Positions 5,459 through 11,154 of a stretch of 11,154 bases of DNA are shown here, piece by piece (position 1 is the stretch's first letter; each line of letters begins with the position of its first letter). Location: contig CAUBKG010000063.1 of NCBI GenBank assembly GCA_958436475.1, forward strand, positions 1 to 11,154, read 5' to 3'. Below the pieces are notes generated by a model. It was not told the DNA's origin. It made no database searches and saw only the letters and a program-made list of their open reading frames with translations. This DNA is from an uncultured Clostridia bacterium. GTDB lineage: Bacteria; Bacillota; Clostridia; Oscillospirales; Acutalibacteraceae. The position numbers and the translations under genes are program-made.

Positions 5459-5534
5459 GGGGGCGTAGCTCAGCTGGGAGAGCGTACGGTTCGCATCCGT
5501 AAGGTCGAGAGTTCGATCCTCTTCGTCTCCACCA
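5459..5534 (+). tRNA. tRNA-Ala (anticodon CGC)
   Basis: A full 76-nt cloverleaf with encoded CCA. The acceptor stem is GGGGGCG (5459-5465) with CGTCTCC (5524-5530), discriminator A and CCA at 5532-5534. The D-stem is GCTC/GAGC and the anticodon stem is TACGG/CCGTA. The loop TTCGCAT has anticodon CGC at 5492-5494, which reads GCG. The T-arm is GAGAG-TTCGATC-CTCTT. The third acceptor pair is G-U, the hallmark identity element of alanine tRNAs, which supports the anticodon-based assignment. A dedicated promoter and an immediately adjacent terminator suggest a single-gene unit. Confidence 0.96.
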
Positions 5535-5574
5535 AGCCGCCGCAAGCTTCATATCGCTTGCGGCGGCTTTTTTT
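5535..5574 (+). terminator. Terminator of tRNA-Ala
   Basis: A perfect 13-bp stem, AGCCGCCGCAAGC (5535-5547) and GCTTGCGGCGGCT (5556-5568), with an 8-nt loop, followed by six T residues. It begins at the base after the tRNA CCA end. Confidence 0.95.
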
Positions 5575-5895
5575 GTAAAAAAGTCACCGGCACGCTCATT
5601 CCGCTGCGTCTCCTTTTCCGAAAAAGGCCACGCTGCGCCTTTGCTGCTTGCTTGTAAACGGCTCGCTATGCTCCGGCTTGCTACCAATTTTTTTCAGGGG
5701 TGTGAGGGGGCAAATTCAACCGCCAAAATAGAAAAATATCTTTTTTATAGAAAAAATTATCCCACCGGTCTCCCCTTCGCCCTTTCCGCATCCGAAAAAA
5801 ATCACGACAAGATACGGGGAGCCGGCTTTCGGCTGTTCCCGTCCGAATGAAGCGGCCTTTCGCAGGGAATGATACCTGTGAAATGAGGTGTTGAA
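5575..5895. other. Intergenic stretch with no recognisable gene
   Basis: About 320 bp without a frame that has both a ribosome binding site and a protein-like sequence. It holds an AT-rich tract (about 5725-5762) and a modest hairpin near 5816-5840 (AGCC/GGCT core), which has no T-run and so is not a clear terminator. The promoter for the downstream small ORF must lie here if that ORF is expressed independently, but no good -35/-10 pair was found. I saw no transposase remnant or repeat shared with the rest of the window. Confidence 0.5.
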
Positions 5896-6039
5896 ATGTC
5901 GTATGTCAATCCCGTGCTCCGATATCAATTCGAATCGCTTTCGATCGATCTGAAAAATGAGATTTTATCCAGGGACGTCCACATAGATACCCTGAACGAT
6001 TTGATCAAGGTGCTGGAGCAAATCGTAAAAGAAGGATAA
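5896..6039 (+). CDS. Small unrecognised protein, 47 aa
   Basis: The ORF reads MSYVNPVLRYQFESLSIDLK, then NEILSRDVHIDTLNDLIKVL, then EQIVKEG. It is preceded by GAGGTG 5 nt upstream of the ATG. It has no signal peptide and no membrane segment. The composition suggests two amphipathic helices: an acidic/hydrophobic N-terminal half and the helix TLNDLIKVLEQIVKEG. I do not recognise the family. Codon content and the ribosome binding site look like those of real genes rather than chance. It lies 110 bp before the DUF421 gene with no terminator between, so it may share its transcript. Because it is so short, standard gene callers may miss it. Confidence 0.65.
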   Translation: MSYVNPVLRYQFESLSIDLKNEILSRDVHIDTLNDLIKVLEQIVKEG

Positions 6040-6149
6040 CTTGTTCCGCAGCCGCCCCGGCATACGAGCGCCGTTTCCCCGCTTCCCTGAAACGCATGTT
6101 TATCCGCTTCTCCCCGGGACATGATAAAACGGAAAAGGAGAAGATGGAT

Positions 6150-6824
6150 ATGGATGTGCTCAAGGTCATTTTAACGGCGGTATCGTCGGCCGTTGTTCTC
6201 TTTCTGATCGCCAAAATCATGGGGCATAAGCAGGTGGCACAGCTCGATTTATTCGATTATATCACCGGCATCACCATAGGCTCCATCGCGGCGGAATTCG
6301 CCACCGAGCTGGAAGACCCGTGGAAGCCTCTCATCGCCATGGTGATTTACGGAGCCGTTGCGCTCGGCCTCAGTATTCTCACGCATAAGTTTCCCCGCGC
6401 GCGCAAGTTCATCAACGGCACCCCTACTATCCTTTTGGATAACGGGAAGCTCTACCGTTCCAACCTCAAAAAAGCAAAGCTCGATTTGAGCGAATTTATG
6501 GTGATGTGCCGGGAAGCCGGTTATTTTGATCTCTCCGCCATTCAAACGGCTGTTTTTGAATACAACGGCAAGCTGACCATACTGCCCGTGAGCACGCAGC
6601 GGCCTGCGACGCCCAAGGATATGAACCTCTCCCCCGAGCAGGAATTGCTTTTTACCGAAATCATTATGGATGGGAGAATCCTGGAAGAAAACCTCCGAAG
6701 GATGGGGCTTGACCTTTCCTGGCTCGAGCAGCAGCTTAAAGCGCAAGGGTTTCACAATGCAAAGGAAGTGTTTTTGGGCGTGTGCGATAAAAACAACAAT
6801 CTGGCGCTCTATCGGGGCAAATGA
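6150..6824 (+). CDS. DUF421 (YetF-like) membrane protein
   Basis: 224 aa, biochemical function unknown for the family. The N-terminal hydrophobic part has segments at about 2-24, 36-52 (FDYITGITIGSIAAEFA) and 60-78. The soluble C-terminal DUF421 region carries NGTPTILLDNGKLYRSNLKK, then LSEFMVMCREAGYFDLSAIQTAVFE and GKLTILPVS, all hallmarks of the family. The ATG at 6150 was chosen because AAAAGGAG lies 9 nt upstream; an ATG two codons earlier is only 3 nt from that site, and the frame open further upstream has no ribosome binding site. The gene ends in TGA 13 bp before the proS promoter with no terminator between, so its transcripts would run into the T-box leader. Confidence 0.9.
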   Translation: MDVLKVILTAVSSAVVLFLIAKIMGHKQVAQLDLFDYITGITIGSIAAEFATELEDPWKPLIAMVIYGAVALGLSILTHKFPRARKFINGTPTILLDNGKLYRSNLKKAKLDLSEFMVMCREAGYFDLSAIQTAVFEYNGKLTILPVSTQRPATPKDMNLSPEQELLFTEIIMDGRILEENLRRMGLDLSWLEQQLKAQGFHNAKEVFLGVCDKNNNLALYRGK

Positions 6825-6837
6825 CCCGGCATTTCTC

Positions 6838-6866
6838 TTGACTTTTCCCTTTCTCCGCGCTATACT
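6838..6866 (+). promoter_or_regulatory. Promoter of the proS T-box transcript
   Basis: -35 TTGACT, a 17-nt spacer, -10 TATACT: strong sigma-70-type sequence. Transcription should begin near 6873, at the start of the T-box leader. Confidence 0.88.
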
Positions 6867-6872
6867 TTGAGC

Positions 6873-7173
6873 AAATTCGATAGAAAAAGGCTGAGATAAG
6901 AAAAAGTAAGCGTTTCCGGATGCTCCAGAGAAAAGGCGGCCGGTGCAAGCCTTTGCAAAAGAAATGCCGAACCCCTCTTTGAGCCGTGCGCCGAACGGCC
7001 CCCATGCGGGCTTCCAGTAAGCGGCACCGGGTTCCTCCCGTCACAGGGGAAGGCGCGGGGCCGTTTCTCCCCCGCCGCTGAGCGCGGAGTTTTCCGAATT
7101 TAGGTGGTACCGCGAACCTGACCGTTCGCCCTAAATCGATGGGTTTCCATCGGTTTGGGGCTTTTTTATTTTT
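6873..7173 (+). promoter_or_regulatory. T-box riboswitch, proline-specific, upstream of proS
   Basis: This leader senses uncharged tRNA-Pro and lets transcription continue into proS. Conserved parts seen: AGTA (6905-6908) and GAA (6969-6971) of the specifier-loop S-turn, the AG-bulge region (CCAGAGA, near 6925-6931), the distal Stem I loop GGTGCAAGCC (6942-6951), and the T-box TTTAGGTGGTACCGCG (7099-7114). In the T-box, TGGT at 7105-7108 pairs with the tRNA ACCA end. The specifier falls within CCCCT (6972-6976); every triplet there (CCC or CCT) is a proline codon, which matches the downstream gene. CGCGG (7083-7087) and CCGCG (7110-7114) form the antiterminator base. The start is inferred from the promoter. 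Confidence 0.95.
7128..7173 (+). terminator. Regulated terminator of the proS T-box
   Basis: A 15-bp stem (7128-7142 with 7147-7161, three wobbles, loop GTTT) is followed by TTTTTTATTTTT. It ends 15 bp before the proS start codon. It is expected to form when tRNA-Pro is charged. A neighbouring GCGAAC/GTTCGC pairing and TTTAGG/CCTAAA complementarity link it to the T-box sequence, allowing competition with the antiterminator. Confidence 0.93.
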
Positions 7174-7188
7174 AGAGGAGGCAGAATT

Positions 7189-8913
7189 ATGAAACTCGAA
7201 AAACTGGTTGGGGAACGCTTCAAGGAGCGCCCCGCCGACTGCGTGATTGACAGCCACGCCCTGATGATCCGAGGCGGATACATAAAATATGTGGTAAACG
7301 GGATCTATTCATCCTTTACCCCCCTGCGCCGTATCACGGCCAAAATCGAGCGGATCATCCGCGAAGAGATGGACGCGGTAGACGGGCAGGAGGTGCAGTT
7401 TCCCGTTGTGATGCCCGCTTCCCTCTGGGAGGAATCGGGCCGGTATGAAAGCATCGGCAGCGAGCTCGTGCGCTTTGAAGACCGGAGCCGCTCCCCTCTC
7501 GTGCTCGGTATGACGCATGAAGAAGCCGCCGTGCAGCTCGTGCGGGAATACGGCCAGAGCTACACGAAATACCCCTTCATGATTTATCAGATCCAAACCA
7601 AATTCCGCGACGAAGCGCGCCCGCGCGCGGGGCTCATCCGCGTGCGCGAATTCACGATGAAGGACGCCTATTCGTTTCATACGTCCGAAAAGGACCTACA
7701 GGAATACTACGGGCGGTGCCTCAGGGCATATGAGCGCATTTTTGCCCGGGCAGGGCTTCCGGAGGTGGTTTCGGTCGCCTCCGATTCGGGCATGATGGGG
7801 GGCAGCGTTTCACACGAATTCATGCTGCTCACCCCCGCGGGAGAGGATACTATCGTAACCTGCCGCGAATGCGGTTACCGGGCAAACATGGAGGCTTCGG
7901 AAGCCGTTGTTGAAAATGAGCGGGACGAAACTTCAAAGCCACTTGCGCTTGTTTTTACGCCGGGCATCCATACGATCGAGGATATCTGCGAATTTTTAGA
8001 GGCCCCGAAGGAAAAATCCTGTAAAGCGGTGGTTTACCAGAAGGACGAGGATCAGTCTTACGTGGTGCTCTTTATCCGCGGCGACCTCGATGTGAACGAG
8101 ACCAAGCTCACCAACTTTTTGGGCGGCGGGGTGCACCCTGCCGCTATCACGGAAGAATGCGGTCTCTGCCCTGGATACATCGGCCCCTGCGGGCTGGAAG
8201 GAAAATTCACCGTGCTGTACGACCGGTCGCTTCAAGGTGCCAATAACCTCTCCTGCGGCGGCAACCGGCCGGAATACCATTACACCGGGCTCGATATGGA
8301 ACGCGACCTGCCGGACGCCGCGTATTATGATTTTGCGAAGGTCCTGGAAGGCGGAATCTGCCCCTCCTGCGGAAAGCGGTCCCTCACCGTATCGCGCGGC
8401 ATCGAGGTGGGCAACATCTTCCAGCTCGGCATCAAGTACACGAAGGCCATGAATATGACCTACCTCGACCAAGAGGGTGTTTCCCGCCATCCCATCATGG
8501 GCTGCTACGGCATCGGCGTGGGAAGGCTTGCGGCCTCGGTGTGTGAAGCGCATCACGATGAATACGGCCCCATCTGGCCCATCTCTATCGCTCCCTGGCA
8601 GGTGCATCTGTGCGCCGTGCGTGCGGATAATCCCGAGGTGCGCGAGTGCGCCGGCCGGCTTTACGATGAGCTCCAGGCAAGCGGGATCGAAGTGATTTAC
8701 GACGACCGGAACGTGAGCGCCGGGGTCATGTTCTCCGACGCCGACCTGCTCGGCGTGCCCATCCGGGTGATCGTGAGCCCGCGGAACCTGAAAGAAAACT
8801 GCTGTGAGATAGCCGCGAGGGATAAACGCTTTTCCTTCCAAACGCCGCTGCCGGAGGCTGTGCGGGAGATCGGCAAGCGCATACATAGCATGCAGGCAGA
8901 GCTGCTTTCGTAA
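7189..8913 (+). CDS. proS: Prolyl-tRNA synthetase, bacterial type with editing insertion
   Basis: Class II aminoacyl-tRNA synthetase charging tRNA-Pro. It is 574 aa, the usual length for the bacterial form. The class II catalytic core has THEE at 109-112, motif 2 FRDEARPRAGLIRVREF (139-155) and motif 3 GCYGIGVGR (438-446). The INS (YbaK-like) editing domain sits between motifs 2 and 3, about 224-400. K279 in KSCKAVVYQ probably matches the conserved editing lysine. The INS region is cysteine-rich (C225/C228, C324/C327, C391/C394), so metal binding is possible. The C-terminal anticodon-binding domain spans about 468-574. ATG start with GAGGAGG 7 nt upstream. Control is by the T-box directly upstream. 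No clear terminator follows the TAA. Confidence 0.97.
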   Translation: MKLEKLVGERFKERPADCVIDSHALMIRGGYIKYVVNGIYSSFTPLRRITAKIERIIREEMDAVDGQEVQFPVVMPASLWEESGRYESIGSELVRFEDRSRSPLVLGMTHEEAAVQLVREYGQSYTKYPFMIYQIQTKFRDEARPRAGLIRVREFTMKDAYSFHTSEKDLQEYYGRCLRAYERIFARAGLPEVVSVASDSGMMGGSVSHEFMLLTPAGEDTIVTCRECGYRANMEASEAVVENERDETSKPLALVFTPGIHTIEDICEFLEAPKEKSCKAVVYQKDEDQSYVVLFIRGDLDVNETKLTNFLGGGVHPAAITEECGLCPGYIGPCGLEGKFTVLYDRSLQGANNLSCGGNRPEYHYTGLDMERDLPDAAYYDFAKVLEGGICPSCGKRSLTVSRGIEVGNIFQLGIKYTKAMNMTYLDQEGVSRHPIMGCYGIGVGRLAASVCEAHHDEYGPIWPISIAPWQVHLCAVRADNPEVRECAGRLYDELQASGIEVIYDDRNVSAGVMFSDADLLGVPIRVIVSPRNLKENCCEIAARDKRFSFQTPLPEAVREIGKRIHSMQAELLS

Positions 8914-9005
8914 GACCGGCCCGTTTCATGTATATCCGGAACTTTGGTTGGAAAAGATAACACAGAAAAAACTCTTAAGATTTTCCTTTATTTAAAATTA
9001 TTTCA

Positions 9006-9034
9006 TTGAAGATCCGCCGTGATTTTGCTATTAT
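9006..9034 (+). promoter_or_regulatory. Promoter of the secreted repeat protein gene
   Basis: -35 TTGAAG, a 17-nt spacer, -10 TATTAT with extended TG (TGCTATTAT). The region from the proS stop to here (8914-9005) is AT-rich and holds no gene and no convincing GC-rich terminator. Confidence 0.75.
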
Positions 9035-9040
9035 AGATGT

Positions 9041-9281
9041 AAGAGATATCATTTGGGAATCATTTCGCCATGGCGGGTATTTTCACCTGCTGTGCCGGTG
9101 TTATGGGAAGGTGTCAGCCTCCCTGCTTCCGCCGCCTTGCCCCGTAACAAATCCATCTTATCACGGCCACGGATTTTTGGGGGAACCGCCGCGGGGGCCG
9201 AAAGCCGGCGTGGCATTCTGATAATACCACCCATGCGCATTTATCATGTTCCATGTATTTTTTGAAACGGAGGTAATGTAA
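9041..9281 (+). promoter_or_regulatory. Long structured 5' leader of the secreted protein gene, class unknown
   Basis: About 240 nt separate the promoter from the start codon without a convincing gene. Three successive hairpins are visible. In the first, GTTATGGG-AAGG (9100-9111) pairs with CCTT (9135-9138) and CCCGTAAC (9141-9148). In the second, GCCACG (9166-9171) pairs with CGTGGC (9209-9214) and encloses a GGC-CGAAA-GCC hairpin. In the third, TGATAA (9219-9224) pairs with TTATCA (9241-9246). None is followed by a T-run typical of a terminator. I checked it by eye against c-di-GMP, cobalamin, TPP, FMN, SAM and T-box motifs and it matches none convincingly. A riboswitch or RNA-stability element is possible. 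Confidence 0.45.
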
Positions 9282-11154
9282 ATGAGCAGGAAATTTCGTT
9301 CCAAGTTCAAATCGGTTTCCGTTACCCTGCTGGCACTGCTTATGGTCCTTACGTCTGTAATGGTCCCGGCCGTCAGTGCGGCGGCGGACCCGCAAAGCGT
9401 CGTCTTTTTCAGCGCCGCGGCGGAGAATGGCTCCTTTGATTCGGACGTCTGGTCCAAGACGCTGTCCGGCGGCAAGGAGCTCATCACCGGAGCGGACGCT
9501 AACATCATTCCCGGCGGATACCTGCAAATCGATTATACCGCCGCTTCCGGCACGCCGGAAGACGGAAGCTACACCATTTGGGGAGAAGGCGGCGGAAACA
9601 GCAAGGGCTCCGGCGCGAGCTATCTCCTACTCACCATGATGGCTTCCAAGGCGGACTTTGCCGCCCAGATGACCTTCGAGTTCTACTTCAACGGAGCTCT
9701 GATTGGCCAGCGCAGCCTCGCCGACTGGCTTTCTTCCGCCGGATATACCACAGGGGATTACGGCATCGGTACGATCGATGCAAGCGGGAATATCCAGGGC
9801 GAATTCAAAACCTACTCGCTTCCTCTCGAAGGCATCGATTCCGGCAACATCCAGGGCATGAAGATCAAGTTCAACGGCGGAAATTCCAGCGGCACCGTTT
9901 ATCTGGATTCCATCGGATTCAACAACGGCTCCGATTTCGATGCGTTCGGCTACAGCTCCGCCCGCGGCAACTATTATGTGGCTGAAGACGGCAGCCTCCC
10001 CATGATCCGCACGCCCGAATCGCTGAACGGCGCTTATGCCGGTTATAACTATGCGCAGGATATGATGTGGTCGGTTTCCACCACCCCTGCCAATATTGTA
10101 AACAACGCGGCTTCCGGCAATGAAAAGGCCCTGCAAATCAGCTATAACACAAATTCCGGTACCAGCGCGGGCATCGCGGCGGCGTCTCCCATCGCAGGAG
10201 AAACCCTTTTGGCGCTCACCATGAAGGGCTCTGCTTCTGTAAACAGCGCGATGGACCTGGTTCTGTATAACGGCAGCACGGAGGCTGCCCGCATTCCCTT
10301 CTCTTCCCTGACCGCGGATGCAGACGGCACCGTTCCCGCTTCCGTGGGCGGCACCTATCAAACGCTTTATGCCAGGCTCGGTTCCGCACTCACCTTTACG
10401 AAGGTTGCCTTCGAATGCAGGCAGGGAATTTCCGAGGAGCTCTTTGGAACCCTGTTTGTAAAGGAAATCTCCTTCCCCCGCTATTCCTATCAGATCAACT
10501 ATTATTATGACGGCAAGATCGACGCCGCCAAGGCGGACAGCGGCTCCGGTGTATTCGGCACGAGAATCGGCTATACCGATAAAAACATCACCGGCTACAA
10601 GCTTCTTCGCTCCGACCCGGCCGGCGGTTCTCTTTCCCTCAGCGGAAACAACGCCAATAACGTCATTAACGTCTACTACGTGAAGGATTCCTTCGGCTAT
10701 ACCGTGAATTACTATTACGACGGTGTCCTCGATGACAGCAAAACCGTTTCCGGCTCCGCCCTCTTCGGCTCGGAAGTAAGCTACGCCGATCAAAACATCC
10801 CAGGCTACAAGCTCGATTCCGTCTCCCCCGAAAGCGGCAAAATCACCATTGGCGAAAACGCCGGGGATAACGTCATCAACGTCTACTATGTGAAAGATTC
10901 CTTCGGCTATACGGTAAATTATTATTACGACGGCATCCTCGATACGAGCAAAACCGTTTCCGGCTCCGCCCTCTTCGGCTCGGAAGTAAGCTACGCCGAT
11001 CAAAACATCCCAGGCTACAAGCTCGATTCCGTCTCCCCCGAAAGCGGCAAAATCACCATCGGCGAAAACGCCGGGGATAACGTCATCAACGTCTACTATG
11101 TGAAGGATTCCTTCGGCTATACCGTGAATTACTATTACGACGGTGTCCTCGATG
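9282..11154 (+). CDS. Secreted surface protein with MucBP-like tandem repeats (partial, runs off the window)
   Basis: 624 residues are visible with no stop by the window end. The signal peptide has a basic n-region (RKFRSKFK) and hydrophobic core (VTLLALLMVLTSVMVP); probable cleavage is near VSA-AA (residue 33-35). Two beta-rich, low-complexity segments follow, about 36-215 and 216-398. Both end in strand motifs like those closing carbohydrate-binding jelly-roll modules (VYLDSIGF 206-213, LFVKEISF 391-398), so they may be binding modules; this is inference. From residue 399 come 70-aa repeats, starting PRYSYQINYYYDG and then SFGYTVNYYYDG, with NIPGYKL and NVINVYYVK, a MucBP-like pattern. The third unit is nearly identical to the second. 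ATG with GGAGGT 7 nt upstream. Likely a cell-surface adhesin or glycan-binding protein; the anchoring end is not in the window. Confidence 0.88.
   Translation, partial: MSRKFRSKFKSVSVTLLALLMVLTSVMVPAVSAAADPQSVVFFSAAAENGSFDSDVWSKTLSGGKELITGADANIIPGGYLQIDYTAASGTPEDGSYTIWGEGGGNSKGSGASYLLLTMMASKADFAAQMTFEFYFNGALIGQRSLADWLSSAGYTTGDYGIGTIDASGNIQGEFKTYSLPLEGIDSGNIQGMKIKFNGGNSSGTVYLDSIGFNNGSDFDAFGYSSARGNYYVAEDGSLPMIRTPESLNGAYAGYNYAQDMMWSVSTTPANIVNNAASGNEKALQISYNTNSGTSAGIAAASPIAGETLLALTMKGSASVNSAMDLVLYNGSTEAARIPFSSLTADADGTVPASVGGTYQTLYARLGSALTFTKVAFECRQGISEELFGTLFVKEISFPRYSYQINYYYDGKIDAAKADSGSGVFGTRIGYTDKNITGYKLLRSDPAGGSLSLSGNNANNVINVYYVKDSFGYTVNYYYDGVLDDSKTVSGSALFGSEVSYADQNIPGYKLDSVSPESGKITIGENAGDNVINVYYVKDSFGYTVNYYYDGILDTSKTVSGSALFGSEVSYADQNIPGYKLDSVSPESGKITIGENAGDNVINVYYVKDSFGYTVNYYYDGVLD
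10476..11154 (+). repeat. 210-bp tandem repeats in the secreted protein gene
   Basis: Units at 10476-10685, 10686-10895, 10896-11105 and a partial one from 11106. The period is exactly 210 bp (70 codons). Unit 1 is diverged at both DNA and protein level. Units 2 and 3 differ at about ten positions, nearly all in the first 50 nt, and are identical over a long central stretch. The first 49 nt of unit 4 match unit 2 rather than unit 3. More units probably follow beyond the window. Confidence 0.95.

Noticed and set aside
4212..5687. 491-aa minus-strand frame opposite prfB and the tRNA
   Set aside because: Shadow of prfB. Its N-terminal part contains the well-known artefact peptide RRGSNSRPYGCEPYALPAELRP, produced by reading a tRNA gene backwards. 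No ribosome binding site.
6736..7257. 173-aa minus-strand frame
   Set aside because: Runs opposite the end of the DUF421 gene, the T-box leader and the proS start; no ribosome binding site and no domain.
7996..8886. 296-aa minus-strand frame
   Set aside because: Opposite the strongly supported proS; composition typical of GC-rich antisense frames, no motif.
8914..9005. proS terminator
   Set aside because: Only an AT-rich near-palindrome around CTTAAG is present, with no GC-rich stem followed by a T-run.
9041..9281. Cobalamin or c-di-GMP riboswitch before the secreted protein
   Set aside because: Patches such as GGGAAGGTG and CCCCG recall the cobalamin consensus, but order and conserved blocks do not fit; the c-di-GMP core motifs are absent.
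9627..11003. 458-aa minus-strand frame with internal repeats
   Set aside because: Antisense shadow of the secreted repeat protein. Its repeats simply mirror the 210-bp units, and it has no family motifs.

Overview
The window looks like a chromosomal segment of a moderately GC-rich anaerobic Firmicute, most likely a gut-type Clostridia (Oscillospiraceae/Ruminococcaceae-like). This is an inference from four things: strong AGGAGG-type ribosome binding sites, a proline T-box leader on proS, frequent GTG/TTG starts, and family content (DUF421, RING/zinc-ribbon/DUF2628, MucBP-like secreted repeats). No phage, plasmid or CRISPR signal was seen.

Left part (1-4027), all on the minus strand. Positions 1-702 hold a REP/RAYT locus: GTAG-flanked palindromes, one of them inside the transposase frame, plus a REP-associated tyrosine transposase. 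Next, read right to left, is the classic rpsF-ssb-rpsR operon (S6, single-strand DNA-binding protein, S18), with a near-consensus promoter at 2031-2059 and a strong terminator at 829-865. Upstream of it lie galU (UDP-glucose synthesis) and a membrane protein with an N-terminal RING-like zinc domain.

A divergent intergenic region (4028-4256) carries back-to-back promoters separated by a long terminator-like hairpin. From there everything runs on the plus strand: prfB (release factor 2, without the usual programmed frameshift), a tRNA-Ala(CGC) with its own promoter and terminator, about 320 bp with no recognisable gene, an unannotated 47-codon ORF with a good ribosome binding site, a DUF421 membrane protein, a T-box-controlled proS, and finally the 5' part of a large secreted protein. 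That last gene has a long structured leader and near-identical 210-bp tandem repeats, and it runs off the window.

The core is therefore a translation/replication housekeeping block (S6, S18, SSB, RF2, tRNA-Ala, ProRS) interleaved with envelope functions (GalU, two membrane proteins, a surface repeat protein). The least ordinary parts are the REP/RAYT locus, the small ORF, the leader at 9041-9281 and the mosaic tandem repeats. I did not find a clearly new multi-gene system.
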